A stretch of 64,000 nucleotides of DNA. It comes from Mycolicibacterium sp. ND9-15. GTDB lineage: Bacteria; Actinomycetota; Actinomycetes; Mycobacteriales; Mycobacteriaceae. Shown here piece after piece: positions 49,594 through 58,230 of the stretch; within the stretch, counting starts at the first letter, position 1, and every line of letters begins with the position of its first letter. Both the position numbers and the translations under genes were made by a program. The notes below the pieces were generated by a model that was not told the DNA's origin, searched no databases, and saw nothing but the letters and a program-made list of their open reading frames with translations. The stretch is taken from positions 3,881,501 to 3,945,500 of the forward strand of contig NZ_CP142362.1 in the NCBI RefSeq assembly GCF_035918395.1, written 5' to 3'.

Positions 49594-50919
49594 ATGGCTG
49601 ATCCCGAAAAGCCCATCGGCGTAGCCGTTCTCGGTTTGGGAAACGTCGGAGGTCAGGTCGTGCGCATCATCGAGGAGAGCGCGGATGACCTGGCCGCCCG
49701 GATCGGCGCCCCATTGGTGCTCCGCGGTGTCGGCGTCCGTCGGGTGGCCGACGACCGTGGGGTTCCCGTCGACCTGCTCACCGACGACGTCGAAGAACTC
49801 GTCTCGCGTGATGATGTCGACATCGTCGTCGAGTTGATGGGACCCGTGGAACCGGCGCGCAAGGCCATCCTGGCGGCGCTGGAACAGGGCAAGTCCGTGG
49901 TCACCGCCAACAAGGCGTTGATGGCCGTGTCGACGGGTGAATTGGCCCAGGCGGCCGAAACCGCCCGCGTTGACCTCTATTTCGAAGCTGCGGTGGCCGG
50001 CGCGATCCCCGTCATCCGTCCGCTGACCCAGTCGCTGGCGGGGGACTCGGTGATCCGCGTGGCGGGCATTGTCAACGGCACCACCAACTACATCCTCTCG
50101 GAAATGGACAGCACGGGCGCCGACTACACCAGTGCGCTGGCCGACGCCAGCGCTCTTGGTTACGCCGAGGCCGACCCGACCGCGGACGTCGAGGGAGACG
50201 ACGCCGCGGCGAAGGCTGCGATTCTGGCTTCGATCGCCTTTCACACCCGGGTGACGGCCGACGACGTCTACCGCGAGGGCATCACGAAGGTCAGCACCGC
50301 CGATTTCGAATCCGCCAAGGCGCTGGGCTGCACCATCAAGCTGCTGGCCATCTGCGAACGGCTCACCGGTGACGAGGGGCAGCAACGGGTTTCGGCCCGG
50401 GTGTACCCAGCGCTGGTGCCGCTGAGCCATCCGCTCGCCACCGTCAACGGCGCCTTCAACGCGGTGGTTGTCGAGGCGGAAGCCGCCGGTCGTCTGATGT
50501 TTTACGGACAAGGAGCCGGCGGCGCGCCGACGGCGTCGGCGGTGATGGGCGATCTTGTGATGGCGGCCCGCAACCGGGTTCAGGGCGGCCGCGGGCCGCG
50601 CGAGTCGAAGTATGCCAAGCTCCCGATCGCGCCGATCGGCTTCATCCCGACCCGCTACTACGTGAACATGAACGTCGCCGATCGGACTGGCGTGTTGTCT
50701 GCTGTGGCAGCAGAATTCGGAAAGCGCGACGTCAGCATCGCCGAGGTGCGCCAGGAGGGCATGGTCGACGAAAGCGGTAACCCTAGCGGCGCGCGCCTCG
50801 TCGTGGTGACGCATCAGGCTACCGACGCGGCGCTCTCGGAAACGGTGGCGGCGTTGGCGGATCTCGATGTGGTGCAAAGCATCAACAGCGTGCTCCGCAT
50901 GGAAGGAACCGACGAATGA
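49594..50919 (+). CDS. hom: Homoserine dehydrogenase
   Basis: 441 residues (named thrA in M. tuberculosis). Reduces aspartate semialdehyde to homoserine. NAD(P) Rossmann motif VLGLGNVGGQV near the N-terminus, catalytic domain with GIVNGTTNYILSEM and ADPTADVEGDDAAAK, then a C-terminal ACT domain (about 355-435, YYVNMNVADRTGVLSAVAAE) for feedback by threonine. Starts 2 bp after lysA; overlaps thrC by 4 nt. Confidence 0.95.
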   Translation: MADPEKPIGVAVLGLGNVGGQVVRIIEESADDLAARIGAPLVLRGVGVRRVADDRGVPVDLLTDDVEELVSRDDVDIVVELMGPVEPARKAILAALEQGKSVVTANKALMAVSTGELAQAAETARVDLYFEAAVAGAIPVIRPLTQSLAGDSVIRVAGIVNGTTNYILSEMDSTGADYTSALADASALGYAEADPTADVEGDDAAAKAAILASIAFHTRVTADDVYREGITKVSTADFESAKALGCTIKLLAICERLTGDEGQQRVSARVYPALVPLSHPLATVNGAFNAVVVEAEAAGRLMFYGQGAGGAPTASAVMGDLVMAARNRVQGGRGPRESKYAKLPIAPIGFIPTRYYVNMNVADRTGVLSAVAAEFGKRDVSIAEVRQEGMVDESGNPSGARLVVVTHQATDAALSETVAALADLDVVQSINSVLRMEGTDE

Positions 50920-52001
50920 GAAGCGATGAGTCGCTTGCGGTGCACCAGCCTTGGCCGGGTCTGATCGCCGCATACCGCGATCGCCTTCCAGTCGAGGACG
51001 GTTGGAGGCCGATCACGCTCCGCGAGGGCGGAACTCCGCTGCTGCCCGCGCAGCGGCTGTCCGAACTAACCGGTTGCACAGTGCATCTGAAGGTGGAGGG
51101 ACTGAACCCGACCGGGTCCTTCAAGGACCGAGGCATGACCATGGCAGTGACGGAAGCGGTGGCGCGCGGCCAGCAGGCGGTGCTGTGCGCCTCGACGGGA
51201 AACACGTCGGCATCGGCCGCGGCCTATGCGGCCAGGGCGGGTATCACCTGTGCGGTGCTGGTGCCTCAGGGCAAGATTGCAATGGGCAAGCTGGCGCAGG
51301 CAGTCATGCACGGAGCCAAGATCATCCAGATCGACGGCAACTTCGACGACTGCCTCGAACTGGCTCGTAAGCTCACCGCCGACTTCCCGACGGTGTCGCT
51401 CGTCAACTCCGTCAACCCGTACCGCATCGAAGGGCAGAAGACCGCGGCCTTCGAGATCGTCGATGCGTTGGGCGCCGCGCCCGACGTGCACTCCCTGCCA
51501 GTGGGTAACGCGGGCAACATCACCGCCTACTGGAAGGGCTACACCGAGTACCACCGCGATGGAATCTCGGATCGTCTTCCGCGCATGCTGGGAACCCAAG
51601 CGGCCGGTGCGGCGCCGCTCGTGCTCGGCGAACCCGTCAGCAATCCGGAAACCGTTGCGACCGCGATCAGGATCGGCTCGCCTGCGTCGTGGGCGACGGC
51701 CGTAGAGGCGCAGCAGCAGTCCGACGGTCGGTTCCTGGCGGCCACCGACGATGAGATCCTCTCGGCCTATCACCTGGTCGCGCAGACCGAGGGCGTGTTC
51801 GTCGAGCCTGCATCAGCGGCCAGCATCGCGGGTCTGCTCAAGTCGATCGAGGAGGGCTGGGTGGCCAAGGGTTCGACCGTCGTGTGCACCGTGACGGGCA
51901 ACGGACTCAAGGACCCCGATACCGCATTGAAGGGTATGCCGTCGGTCATCGCGGTACCGGTGGACCCGGTGGCCGTAGTCGAGCAGTTGGGGCTGGGATA
52001 G
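50916..52001 (+). CDS. thrC: Threonine synthase
   Basis: 361 residues, PLP fold II. Converts O-phosphohomoserine to threonine. PLP lysine lies in NPTGSFKDRGM, ring region in CASTGNTSASAAAYAARAG and the phosphate-binding VGNAGNITAYWKGY. The ATG overlaps the hom stop (ATGA). Cytoplasmic homodimer in related species. Confidence 0.95.
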   Translation: MRSDESLAVHQPWPGLIAAYRDRLPVEDGWRPITLREGGTPLLPAQRLSELTGCTVHLKVEGLNPTGSFKDRGMTMAVTEAVARGQQAVLCASTGNTSASAAAYAARAGITCAVLVPQGKIAMGKLAQAVMHGAKIIQIDGNFDDCLELARKLTADFPTVSLVNSVNPYRIEGQKTAAFEIVDALGAAPDVHSLPVGNAGNITAYWKGYTEYHRDGISDRLPRMLGTQAAGAAPLVLGEPVSNPETVATAIRIGSPASWATAVEAQQQSDGRFLAATDDEILSAYHLVAQTEGVFVEPASAASIAGLLKSIEEGWVAKGSTVVCTVTGNGLKDPDTALKGMPSVIAVPVDPVAVVEQLGLG

Positions 52002-52004
52002 CCG

Positions 52005-52952
52005 GTGACTCGAGTACTGCCGCCTGGGCTGAGAGCCACCTCCGTGGTGGCCGCATCCAGTGCGAACCTCGGTCCGGGTTTCGACAGCCTGGGCATCGCC
52101 TTGAGTCTGTACGACGAGATCGTCATCGAGACAACCGGTTCCGGTCTCACGGTCGAAGTCGAGGGCGAGGGTGCGGGTCACCTGCCGCTGGACGAAACGC
52201 ATCTGGTGGTGCGGGCGGTCCGCCGAGGTTTGCAGGCGGTGTCGGTCAGTGCCTCCGGCATGATTGTGCGGTGCCGCAACGACATTCCGCACTCGCGTGG
52301 GCTGGGATCGTCGGCCGCGGCCGTGGTTGGTGGGCTATCCGTCGTCAACGGCCTTGCAGTACAGGTCGGTTCACCGCCGCTGCCGCAGCGCGACCTCGTT
52401 CAGTTGGCCTCGGAGTTCGAAGGTCATCCCGACAACGCCTCGGCGGCGGTGTTGGGTGGGGGTGTGGTGGCGTGGACCGAGGGCGACGACCCGGCGCCTC
52501 GGTACGAGGCCGCGTCGATCCGGGTGCATCCCGACATCCACCTGTTCATCGCGATCCCGGACGAGCGTTCGTCGACCGCCGAGACACGCGTGCTGCTGCC
52601 GGAGAAAGTCAGCCATTCGGATGCGCGGTTCAACGTGAGCCGGGCGGCGTTGATGGTGGTCGCGCTCACTCAGAGACCGGACCTGCTGATGGCGGCCAGC
52701 GAGGATGTGCTGCATCAGCCACAGCGCGCGGCCGCGATGCCGGCCTCCGCGGAATACCTACAGGTGTTGCGACGTTGTGGCGTACCAGCGGTATTGTCCG
52801 GGGCGGGTCCCTCTGTGCTCGCACTGAGCACTTCACCGGAATTGCCCGATGAAGCAGCGGAGTACGGCACCGCGAACGGGTTCACCGTGCGGAGGATGAC
52901 CGTTGGCGACGGCGTCCAGTGGGCGCCCGGCGTGGTCATCCAAACCGGATAG
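52005..52952 (+). CDS. thrB: Homoserine kinase
   Basis: 315 residues, GHMP kinase. Phosphorylates homoserine. ATP loop PHSRGLGSSAAAVVGG near residues 95-110; N-terminal ASSANLGPGFDSLGIAL and C-terminal SGAGPSVLAL are standard ThrB. GTG start 3 bp after thrC. The operon probably ends here, since rho begins 292 bp downstream with its own promoter. Confidence 0.94.
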   Translation: MTRVLPPGLRATSVVAASSANLGPGFDSLGIALSLYDEIVIETTGSGLTVEVEGEGAGHLPLDETHLVVRAVRRGLQAVSVSASGMIVRCRNDIPHSRGLGSSAAAVVGGLSVVNGLAVQVGSPPLPQRDLVQLASEFEGHPDNASAAVLGGGVVAWTEGDDPAPRYEAASIRVHPDIHLFIAIPDERSSTAETRVLLPEKVSHSDARFNVSRAALMVVALTQRPDLLMAASEDVLHQPQRAAAMPASAEYLQVLRRCGVPAVLSGAGPSVLALSTSPELPDEAAEYGTANGFTVRRMTVGDGVQWAPGVVIQTG

Positions 52953-52999
52953 GGCCGCGGAGAAGCGATCACAGGATCAACACGACACACGTGTCTTTG

Positions 53000-53028
53000 T
53001 TGCGTCCCGTCGCAATGCGGGATATTCT
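53000..53028 (+). promoter_or_regulatory. Candidate promoter of rho, giving a 210-nt leader
   Basis: TTGCGT at 53000-53005 and TATTCT at 53023-53028 with a 17-nt spacer. The start site would be near 53035, leaving about 210 nt of leader before the rho GTG. Leaders of rho genes are often the site of autoregulation. Confidence 0.5.
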
Positions 53029-53161
53029 CGCTGTCGTCCGGCAATTGCAGCGTCTCTACCTGCGCCGACACTAGGACACCACTCATTTCCCTCTGGGGCT
53101 ACTCGTGGATTGACGGTTCGCCGCACACCGGTGAGACCCGGCCATCACCGTTGCAGGGGCA

Positions 53162-53248
53162 ATGGTGGAGCTTATGCGTTCAGTGGATCAACTGATCGCA
53201 CCGAATCCCCGCACTCCGTTCTGCGAGGGAAAGAAAGGAAATCCGTGA
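53162..53248 (+). CDS. Candidate 28-codon upstream ORF overlapping the rho start
   Basis: Starts MVELMRSVDQLIAPNP and ends with TGA at 53246-53248, overlapping the rho GTG (53245-53247) in a GTGA junction. AGGGG lies only 2-3 nt before the ATG, so ribosome binding is weak. An open frame of this length is not rare in GC-rich DNA, so this may be chance, but it repeats the coupling seen at cysD and tcrX. Confidence 0.3.
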   Translation: MVELMRSVDQLIAPNPRTPFCEGKKGNP

Positions 53249-55119
53249 CTGAAACGGACCTCATCACGGCCGGCGGCAGCAGCGACATCGGCGCGTTGCC
53301 GGATACCGTGAGTTCAGATACTTCGAGTTCTGCGGCGGCAGACGAGCCGACGGCCACGCCCACCGCAGAGACCGCGCCAACCGCCGACGTCGCGTCCGGT
53401 AACCGCGCCGGCTCACTGTCGACCATGGTGCTGCCGGAGCTGCGTGCTCTGGCCAAGGAGATCGGCGTCGAGGGCGCATCCGGGATGCGGAAGAGCGAAC
53501 TGGTCGCAGCGATCCGCGAACGCCGCGGCGAGTCGAACGGCCGCAGCCAGGTGTCCGCCGCCGGCGAGACGAAAACCGCCGAACCTGCGAAGGATGCTCC
53601 GAAAACCGAGTCGGACGCCGAGAGCGACGACCGAGGCTCGAATGCGGACGCAGAGCAGCAACCCCGCCGTCGCGAGCGCCGCGGCGCGTCGCGCGGGACG
53701 GGCGCGCCGGATTCCTCCGGTGGCCAGCCCGACGCTCAGGACGACAAGTCCGGCGCCCCGCAGAAGGACCAGTCCAAGTCGGATGCCAGGTCCGACGGCG
53801 ATCAGCAGCAAGGCGACCAGCAGGGCGGCCAGAACCGCGGCAACGCTGGCGACGACGACGGCGAGGGCCGTGGCGGCCGCCGGGGTCGCCGCTACCGCGA
53901 CCGCAGGCGCCGTGAGCGCGGCGGCGAGGGCGGCGGTGACCGCGACACCGAACTCCGCGAGGACGACGTCGTCCAGCCCGTCGCGGGCATTCTCGATGTG
54001 CTCGACAACTACGCGTTCGTCCGCACCTCCGGCTATCTAGCCGGCCCGAATGACGTGTACGTCTCCATGAACATGGTGCGCAAGAACGGCTTGCGCCGCG
54101 GCGACGCGGTGACGGGCGCGGTGCGGGTGCCCAAAGAAGGTGAAGGCGGCGGCCAGAATCCGCGGCAGAAGTTCAATCCGCTGGTCCGGCTCGACACGGT
54201 CAACGGCAAGCCGGTCGAGGAGGCCAAAAAGCGCCCGGACTTCAACAAGCTCACCCCGCTCTACCCGAATCAGCGGCTTCGCCTGGAGACGACGCCCGAG
54301 CGACTCACCACGCGCGTCATCGACCTGATCATGCCGATCGGCAAGGGTCAGCGCGCGCTGATCGTGTCACCGCCGAAGGCCGGTAAGACCACGATCCTTC
54401 AGGACATCGCGAACGCGATCACCACGAACAACCCGGAATGCCATCTGATGGTGGTGCTCGTCGACGAGCGTCCGGAAGAGGTGACCGACATGCAGCGCTC
54501 GGTCAAGGGCGAAGTCATCGCCTCGACCTTCGACCGGCCGCCGTCCGATCACACCCAGGCCGCCGAGCTCGCGATCGAGCGCGCCAAGCGCCTGGTCGAA
54601 CAGGGCAAGGACGTCGTCGTGCTGCTGGACTCGATCACCCGGTTGGGCCGCGCGTACAACAACGCGTCACCGGCGTCGGGGCGCATCCTGTCCGGTGGTG
54701 TCGACTCGACCGCGCTGTACCCGCCGAAGCGGTTCCTCGGGGCGGCCCGCAACATCGAAGAGGGTGGCTCGCTGACCATCGTCGCCACCGCCATGGTGGA
54801 AACCGGGTCCACCGGCGACACCGTGATCTTCGAGGAGTTCAAGGGCACCGGCAACGCCGAGCTCAAACTCGACCGCAAGATCGCCGAGCGACGCGTCTTC
54901 CCGGCCGTCGACGTCAACCCGTCGGGCACCCGTAAGGACGAGTTGTTGCTCGGCCCGGACGAGTTCGCGGTCGTACACAAGCTGCGTCGGGTGCTGTCGG
55001 GTCTCGACCCACATCAGGCCATCGACCTGTTGATGAGCCAGTTGCGCAAGACCAAGAACAACTACGAGTTCCTGGTGCAGGTCTCCAAGACCGCTCCGGG
55101 TTCGGCGGACGTCGACTGA
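53245..55119 (+). CDS. rho: Transcription termination factor Rho
   Basis: 624 residues, hexameric RNA-dependent ATPase. Residues 50-90 hold the SAP-like N-terminal fold (LSTMVLPELRALAKEIGVEG). A long Gly, Arg, Asp and Gln-rich insertion (about 95-235) precedes the RNA-binding OB fold (GILDVLDNYAFVRTSGYL). The ATPase core has Walker A PPKAGKT at 376-382, Walker B VVVLLDSITRL and the Q/R loops. The large disordered insertion is characteristic of actinobacterial Rho and adds RNA affinity (known). GTG at 53245 has AAAGGAA as Shine-Dalgarno 5 nt upstream. Confidence 0.95.
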   Translation: MTETDLITAGGSSDIGALPDTVSSDTSSSAAADEPTATPTAETAPTADVASGNRAGSLSTMVLPELRALAKEIGVEGASGMRKSELVAAIRERRGESNGRSQVSAAGETKTAEPAKDAPKTESDAESDDRGSNADAEQQPRRRERRGASRGTGAPDSSGGQPDAQDDKSGAPQKDQSKSDARSDGDQQQGDQQGGQNRGNAGDDDGEGRGGRRGRRYRDRRRRERGGEGGGDRDTELREDDVVQPVAGILDVLDNYAFVRTSGYLAGPNDVYVSMNMVRKNGLRRGDAVTGAVRVPKEGEGGGQNPRQKFNPLVRLDTVNGKPVEEAKKRPDFNKLTPLYPNQRLRLETTPERLTTRVIDLIMPIGKGQRALIVSPPKAGKTTILQDIANAITTNNPECHLMVVLVDERPEEVTDMQRSVKGEVIASTFDRPPSDHTQAAELAIERAKRLVEQGKDVVVLLDSITRLGRAYNNASPASGRILSGGVDSTALYPPKRFLGAARNIEEGGSLTIVATAMVETGSTGDTVIFEEFKGTGNAELKLDRKIAERRVFPAVDVNPSGTRKDELLLGPDEFAVVHKLRRVLSGLDPHQAIDLLMSQLRKTKNNYEFLVQVSKTAPGSADVD

Positions 55120-55120
55120 C

Positions 55121-55176
55121 CGGTGATTTCGGTGCTCAATCGGTCGCTCAGCGATCGGTAGCGCACCGAAACCACC
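55121..55176. repeat. 56-bp palindromic repeat, copy A
   Basis: Begins 2 nt after the rho stop. Ends nearly complementary (GGTGATTTCGGTGC against GCACCGAAACCACC). It shares 44 of 56 positions with copy B, exactly 300 bp downstream. Could act as the rho terminator. Confidence 0.65.
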
Positions 55177-55425
55177 TCAGCGATAGGGGTCGGTGATCTC
55201 GCGCAGCGCCACCAGCGCGTCGCGCATCTGCGTGTGCCTGCGCTCACCGAGGAACTCTCGCCACTCGTTCTCGACCCTGGCTATCGCGGCTCCAGCCGCC
55301 CGGCACACCGCACTGCCCTTCTCACTCAGCGTGACGAGCCTGGCGCGCGCATCGGGCGGCTCCGGAGTGCGCACCACATAGCCGGCGCGTTCCAGTTGGT
55401 CGACCAGCGCGCCCGCGGCACGGCG
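55177..55425 (-). pseudogene. 5'-truncated MarR-family regulator
   Basis: About 80 residues of the C-terminal half of a MarR protein: RAAGALVDQLERAGYVVRTP, then PDARARLVTLSEKGSAV and the dimerisation helices. The N-terminal helices and start codon are absent; homology stops at about 55425, exactly where repeat copy B begins. Reading further upstream gives repeat sequence, then the unrelated TetR gene. It is therefore a relic cut at the repeat. Confidence 0.7.
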
Positions 55426-55476
55426 ATTTCGGCGCGGATTCAGTCGCTCACCGATCGTTAGGGCACCGAGATCACA
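55421..55476. repeat. 56-bp palindromic repeat, copy B
   Basis: 44 of 56 identical with copy A in the same orientation. It bounds the MarR relic on one side and overlaps the last codons of the TetR gene by 5 bp on the other. Confidence 0.62.
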
Positions 55477-56080
55477 CGACGGCGGGGTCGGTACGCAAGC
55501 CCGGCATGACGTAGCGGCGCAGGTGTCGCAGCACCGCGTCGCCGTCGCTGGGGTCCAGCATCGTGCCCGGCACGGTGGCAAGCGAAATGAGCACGCGGGC
55601 AAGCCATTCCGATGCCTCTGCGATGTCGGCGTCGGGATGGACCTCGCCGGATTCGCGCGCCGCGACCAAGTATCGCGACCAGAAGTCGGCCAGGTCGGGC
55701 ACCAGTCCCTGCACGCCGGCGCCGGCGCAAGCGGCGAACTCCTCAGGCTCGTCGACGCGCAGCTTCATCAGCAAGGCGCCCGGGTCGTCATAGGCGGTGC
55801 GGCCGTGGACGACGCCGACCGCGAGTTGTCGGTCGAAGCCCTCGACGCGCTCGAGAATCGCGTGCGCCTCCGACCAGTACGCGTCGTTCAGCCGGACGAT
55901 AGCCGCACCCAGAAGCGACACCTTGTCGGGAAAGTGGCGGTAGAGCCAGCCGCGGGAAACACCGGCCACCTCCGCGACCTCCGACACGGTCGTCGAGCGG
56001 ATTCCTTTGGCGCGCAGGCAGGTTTCGGCGGCGTCGATCAGGCGATCGCGAACATTATTGGTGGCGGTGTCGCTCGTCAC
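55472..56080 (-). CDS. TetR-family transcriptional regulator
   Basis: 202 residues. N-terminal helix-turn-helix RLIDAAETCLRAKGIRSTTV and VAGVSRGWLYRHFPDKVSLL, then a ligand-binding helical domain. Divergent from the acyl-CoA ligase with a dyad at 56129, so it probably controls that gene and itself. GTG at 56080 has GAGGAG 9 nt upstream. Ligand may be an acyl-CoA or the ligase substrate (inference). The C-terminus runs into repeat copy B. Confidence 0.84.
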   Translation of the reverse strand: MTSDTATNNVRDRLIDAAETCLRAKGIRSTTVSEVAEVAGVSRGWLYRHFPDKVSLLGAAIVRLNDAYWSEAHAILERVEGFDRQLAVGVVHGRTAYDDPGALLMKLRVDEPEEFAACAGAGVQGLVPDLADFWSRYLVAARESGEVHPDADIAEASEWLARVLISLATVPGTMLDPSDGDAVLRHLRRYVMPGLRTDPAVV

Positions 56081-56128
56081 CGGATGGGCTCCTCGGTTAA
56101 TCTCGCCCTCAAGCGGGCCGATCGGAGC

Positions 56129-56150
56129 ATTGTGCCATGGTAGACACAAT
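56129..56150. promoter_or_regulatory. Candidate TetR operator
   Basis: A 22-bp site with ends ATTGTG and CACAAT around 10 bp, between the divergent TetR and ligase genes. The right end, CACAAT, could also be the ligase -10. Confidence 0.5.
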
Positions 56151-56181
56151 CCGAAATCTGTTCACGGTCGAGAGGTGAGCC

Positions 56182-57753
56182 ATGGCGGACACACTCCAGC
56201 AGTTGCTCAACGAGCGCGCCGACCGCGACACCGTTGCGGTCAGGCACGGAGACCGCACATGGACCTACCGCCAGTACGTCGCCGAGGCGAAGACGCAGGC
56301 CGCTGCCCTTATCGGAGCCGCCGACCCGAACCATGCCCTGCACGTCGGCATGCTGTTGGGAAACACCCCGGACATGCTGATCGCACTCGCGGCGGGCGCC
56401 CTGGGTGGCTATGTGGTGTGCGGCATCAACACCACGCGCCGCGGCGAAGCCCTGGCGGGTGACATCGCCAAGGTGGACTGTCAATTCCTGATCACCGACG
56501 CAGAGCATCGACCGCTGCTCGACGGCCTGGACCTGTCGGGCGTCACGGTGTTCGACACGTCCAGCACGGGCTGGACCGACTTCCTGGCCACCGCGACGGC
56601 ATTCGTCCCGTACCGGGAAGCCGCCGTCGACGACACGTTCATGATGATCTTCACGTCCGGAACCAGCGGCGACCCGAAGGCAGTCCAGGTCGCCCACCTG
56701 ATGGTGTTGTTCGCCGGCAACGCGCTGGTCGAGAGGTTCGAAATCACCGACCAGGACGTCTGTTACCTCTCGATGCCGATGTTTCATTCCAACGCCGTGG
56801 TGGGCGGGTGGGCGCCCGCGCTCGTCGCCGGTGCCGCGATGGTGCCGGCCAAGTTCTCCGCGTCCGGCTTTCTCGCCGACATCCGACGTCACGGCGTGAC
56901 GTACATGAACTACGTCGGCAAACCGCTGGCGTACGTGCTGGCGACGCCGGAGCAGCCCGACGATCGCGACAACCCGCTGCGAGTCGCGTTCGGAAACGAG
57001 GCCACCGACCGGGACATCGAGGAGTTCGGCAGGCGCTTCGGGGTGACCGTCGACGACGGGTTCGGCTCGACGGAGAACGCCGTGATCATCACCCGCACCC
57101 CGGACACGCCGAAAGGGTCTATCGGACAAGGGTTCCCGGGTGTTGCGATCTACAACAGCGAGACGGTGACCGAGTGTCCGGTGGCGGAGTTCGACGAGAA
57201 CGGGGCGCTGAGCAACGCGGACGCCGCGGTGGGGGAACTGGTCAACACCGACGGCAGCGGACTGTTCCGGGGCTACTACAACGACAGCGAGGCGACCGAC
57301 GAGCGGATGCGCCATGGCATGTACTGGACGGGGGACTTGGCCTACCGCGACGCCGACGGCTACATCTATCTGGCCGGGCGCACTGCGGACTGGATGCGGG
57401 TCGACGGTGAGAACCTCGCGACGGCGCCCATCGAGCGGATCCTGCTCCGGCTGCCGGCGGTCAACCGTGTCGCGGTCTATCCGGTCCCCGATGAACTCGT
57501 CGGCGATCAGGTGATGGCGGCTCTCGTGCTGCAAGACGACGCCGATCTCGATCCGGAGACGTTCGAGCAGTTCCTGGCCGCTCAGCGTGACCTCTCGCCG
57601 AAGGCGTGGCCGCGGCACGTGTGGATCGCCGACGACCTGCCCAGCACCGCCACCAACAAAATTCTCAAGCGTGAGTTGGTCGCGCGAGGAACCACACCGG
57701 ATGGCAGAAAGCTCTGGCGCCGCGACGGCGGCAAGTTCCACCCCAACCCGTAG
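56182..57753 (+). CDS. Acyl-CoA/AMP-dependent ligase (FadD1/FadD17-like)
   Basis: 523 residues, ANL superfamily. Activates a carboxylic acid as acyl-AMP and transfers it to CoA. ATP-binding motif MMIFTSGTSGDPKAV, aromatic and A5 region DGFGSTENAVI, hinge YWTGDLAYRDADGYIYLAGR and the catalytic C-terminal lysine in TATNKILKRELVARG. It recalls mycobacterial FadD1/FadD17; these can act on fatty acids or sterol-derived acids. Shine-Dalgarno AGAGG before ATG 56182. It sits between rho and rpmE, which are adjacent in M. tuberculosis. Confidence 0.86.
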   Translation: MADTLQQLLNERADRDTVAVRHGDRTWTYRQYVAEAKTQAAALIGAADPNHALHVGMLLGNTPDMLIALAAGALGGYVVCGINTTRRGEALAGDIAKVDCQFLITDAEHRPLLDGLDLSGVTVFDTSSTGWTDFLATATAFVPYREAAVDDTFMMIFTSGTSGDPKAVQVAHLMVLFAGNALVERFEITDQDVCYLSMPMFHSNAVVGGWAPALVAGAAMVPAKFSASGFLADIRRHGVTYMNYVGKPLAYVLATPEQPDDRDNPLRVAFGNEATDRDIEEFGRRFGVTVDDGFGSTENAVIITRTPDTPKGSIGQGFPGVAIYNSETVTECPVAEFDENGALSNADAAVGELVNTDGSGLFRGYYNDSEATDERMRHGMYWTGDLAYRDADGYIYLAGRTADWMRVDGENLATAPIERILLRLPAVNRVAVYPVPDELVGDQVMAALVLQDDADLDPETFEQFLAAQRDLSPKAWPRHVWIADDLPSTATNKILKRELVARGTTPDGRKLWRRDGGKFHPNP

Positions 57754-57799
57754 TGCCGTTCGCGTATTGAAGGCGGAATACCCGGGGCTGCGCACGCGT

Positions 57800-57829
57800 T
57801 TGGGCACTTGGCGGTTGAGCTGGCATAAT
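57800..57829 (+). promoter_or_regulatory. Candidate rpmE promoter
   Basis: TTGGGC at 57800-57805 and CATAAT at 57824-57829 with an 18-nt spacer. The leader would be about 80 nt. Confidence 0.45.
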
Positions 57830-57914
57830 GGACCGCCGACGCTGAAGTTCCGGTTCACGCCCGTCACCTCCAGCACGGAGGGGCGACCCGGGGCCACGAT
57901 TCGAAGAGGACACC

Positions 57915-58148
57915 ATGAAAACGGGTATTCACCCCGATTACGTCGAGACCACCGTGCACTGCGGCTGCGGTAACACGTTCACCACGCGGAGCACGAAGCA
58001 GAGCGGACAGATTCACGTCGAGGTCTGCTCTCAGTGCCACCCCTTCTACACCGGTAAGCAGAAGATCCTCGACAGCGGCGGCCGCGTGGCCCGCTTCGAG
58101 AAGCGCTACGGCAAGCGCAAGACCGACAAGAACGCCACGGACAAGTAG
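57915..58148 (+). CDS. rpmE: 50S ribosomal protein L31 (zinc type)
   Basis: 77 residues. The zinc-ribbon Cys16, Cys18, Cys38 and Cys41 (VHCGCGN and VCSQCHPFY) make this the zinc-containing C+ form, not the zinc-free paralog that replaces it in zinc starvation. Basic C-terminal tail. Own promoter upstream; a GAGGA Shine-Dalgarno precedes the ATG. Confidence 0.96.
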   Translation: MKTGIHPDYVETTVHCGCGNTFTTRSTKQSGQIHVEVCSQCHPFYTGKQKILDSGGRVARFEKRYGKRKTDKNATDK

Positions 58149-58156
58149 CTTTCTTC

Positions 58157-58199
58157 CCGGCGCCCGATCTGCCGCATCAGCGGCCAGGCCGGGCGCCGG
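58157..58199. terminator. Hairpin between rpmE and prfA
   Basis: Outer arms CCGGCGCCCG and CGGGCGCCGG (58157-58166 and 58190-58199) are perfect complements; an inner stem GCCGC/GCGGC surrounds ATCA. It starts 8 nt after the rpmE stop and is followed by TTT only. Likely a terminator or mRNA-stabilising structure. Confidence 0.6.
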
Positions 58200-58230
58200 T
58201 TTGCGTTCGCGGGAAAGAGAGGAGGTCGGG

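Noticed and set aside
56077..57897. 606-codon minus-strand frame opposite the acyl-CoA ligase
   Set aside because: Antisense to a well-supported gene; no family motif. Shadow frame.
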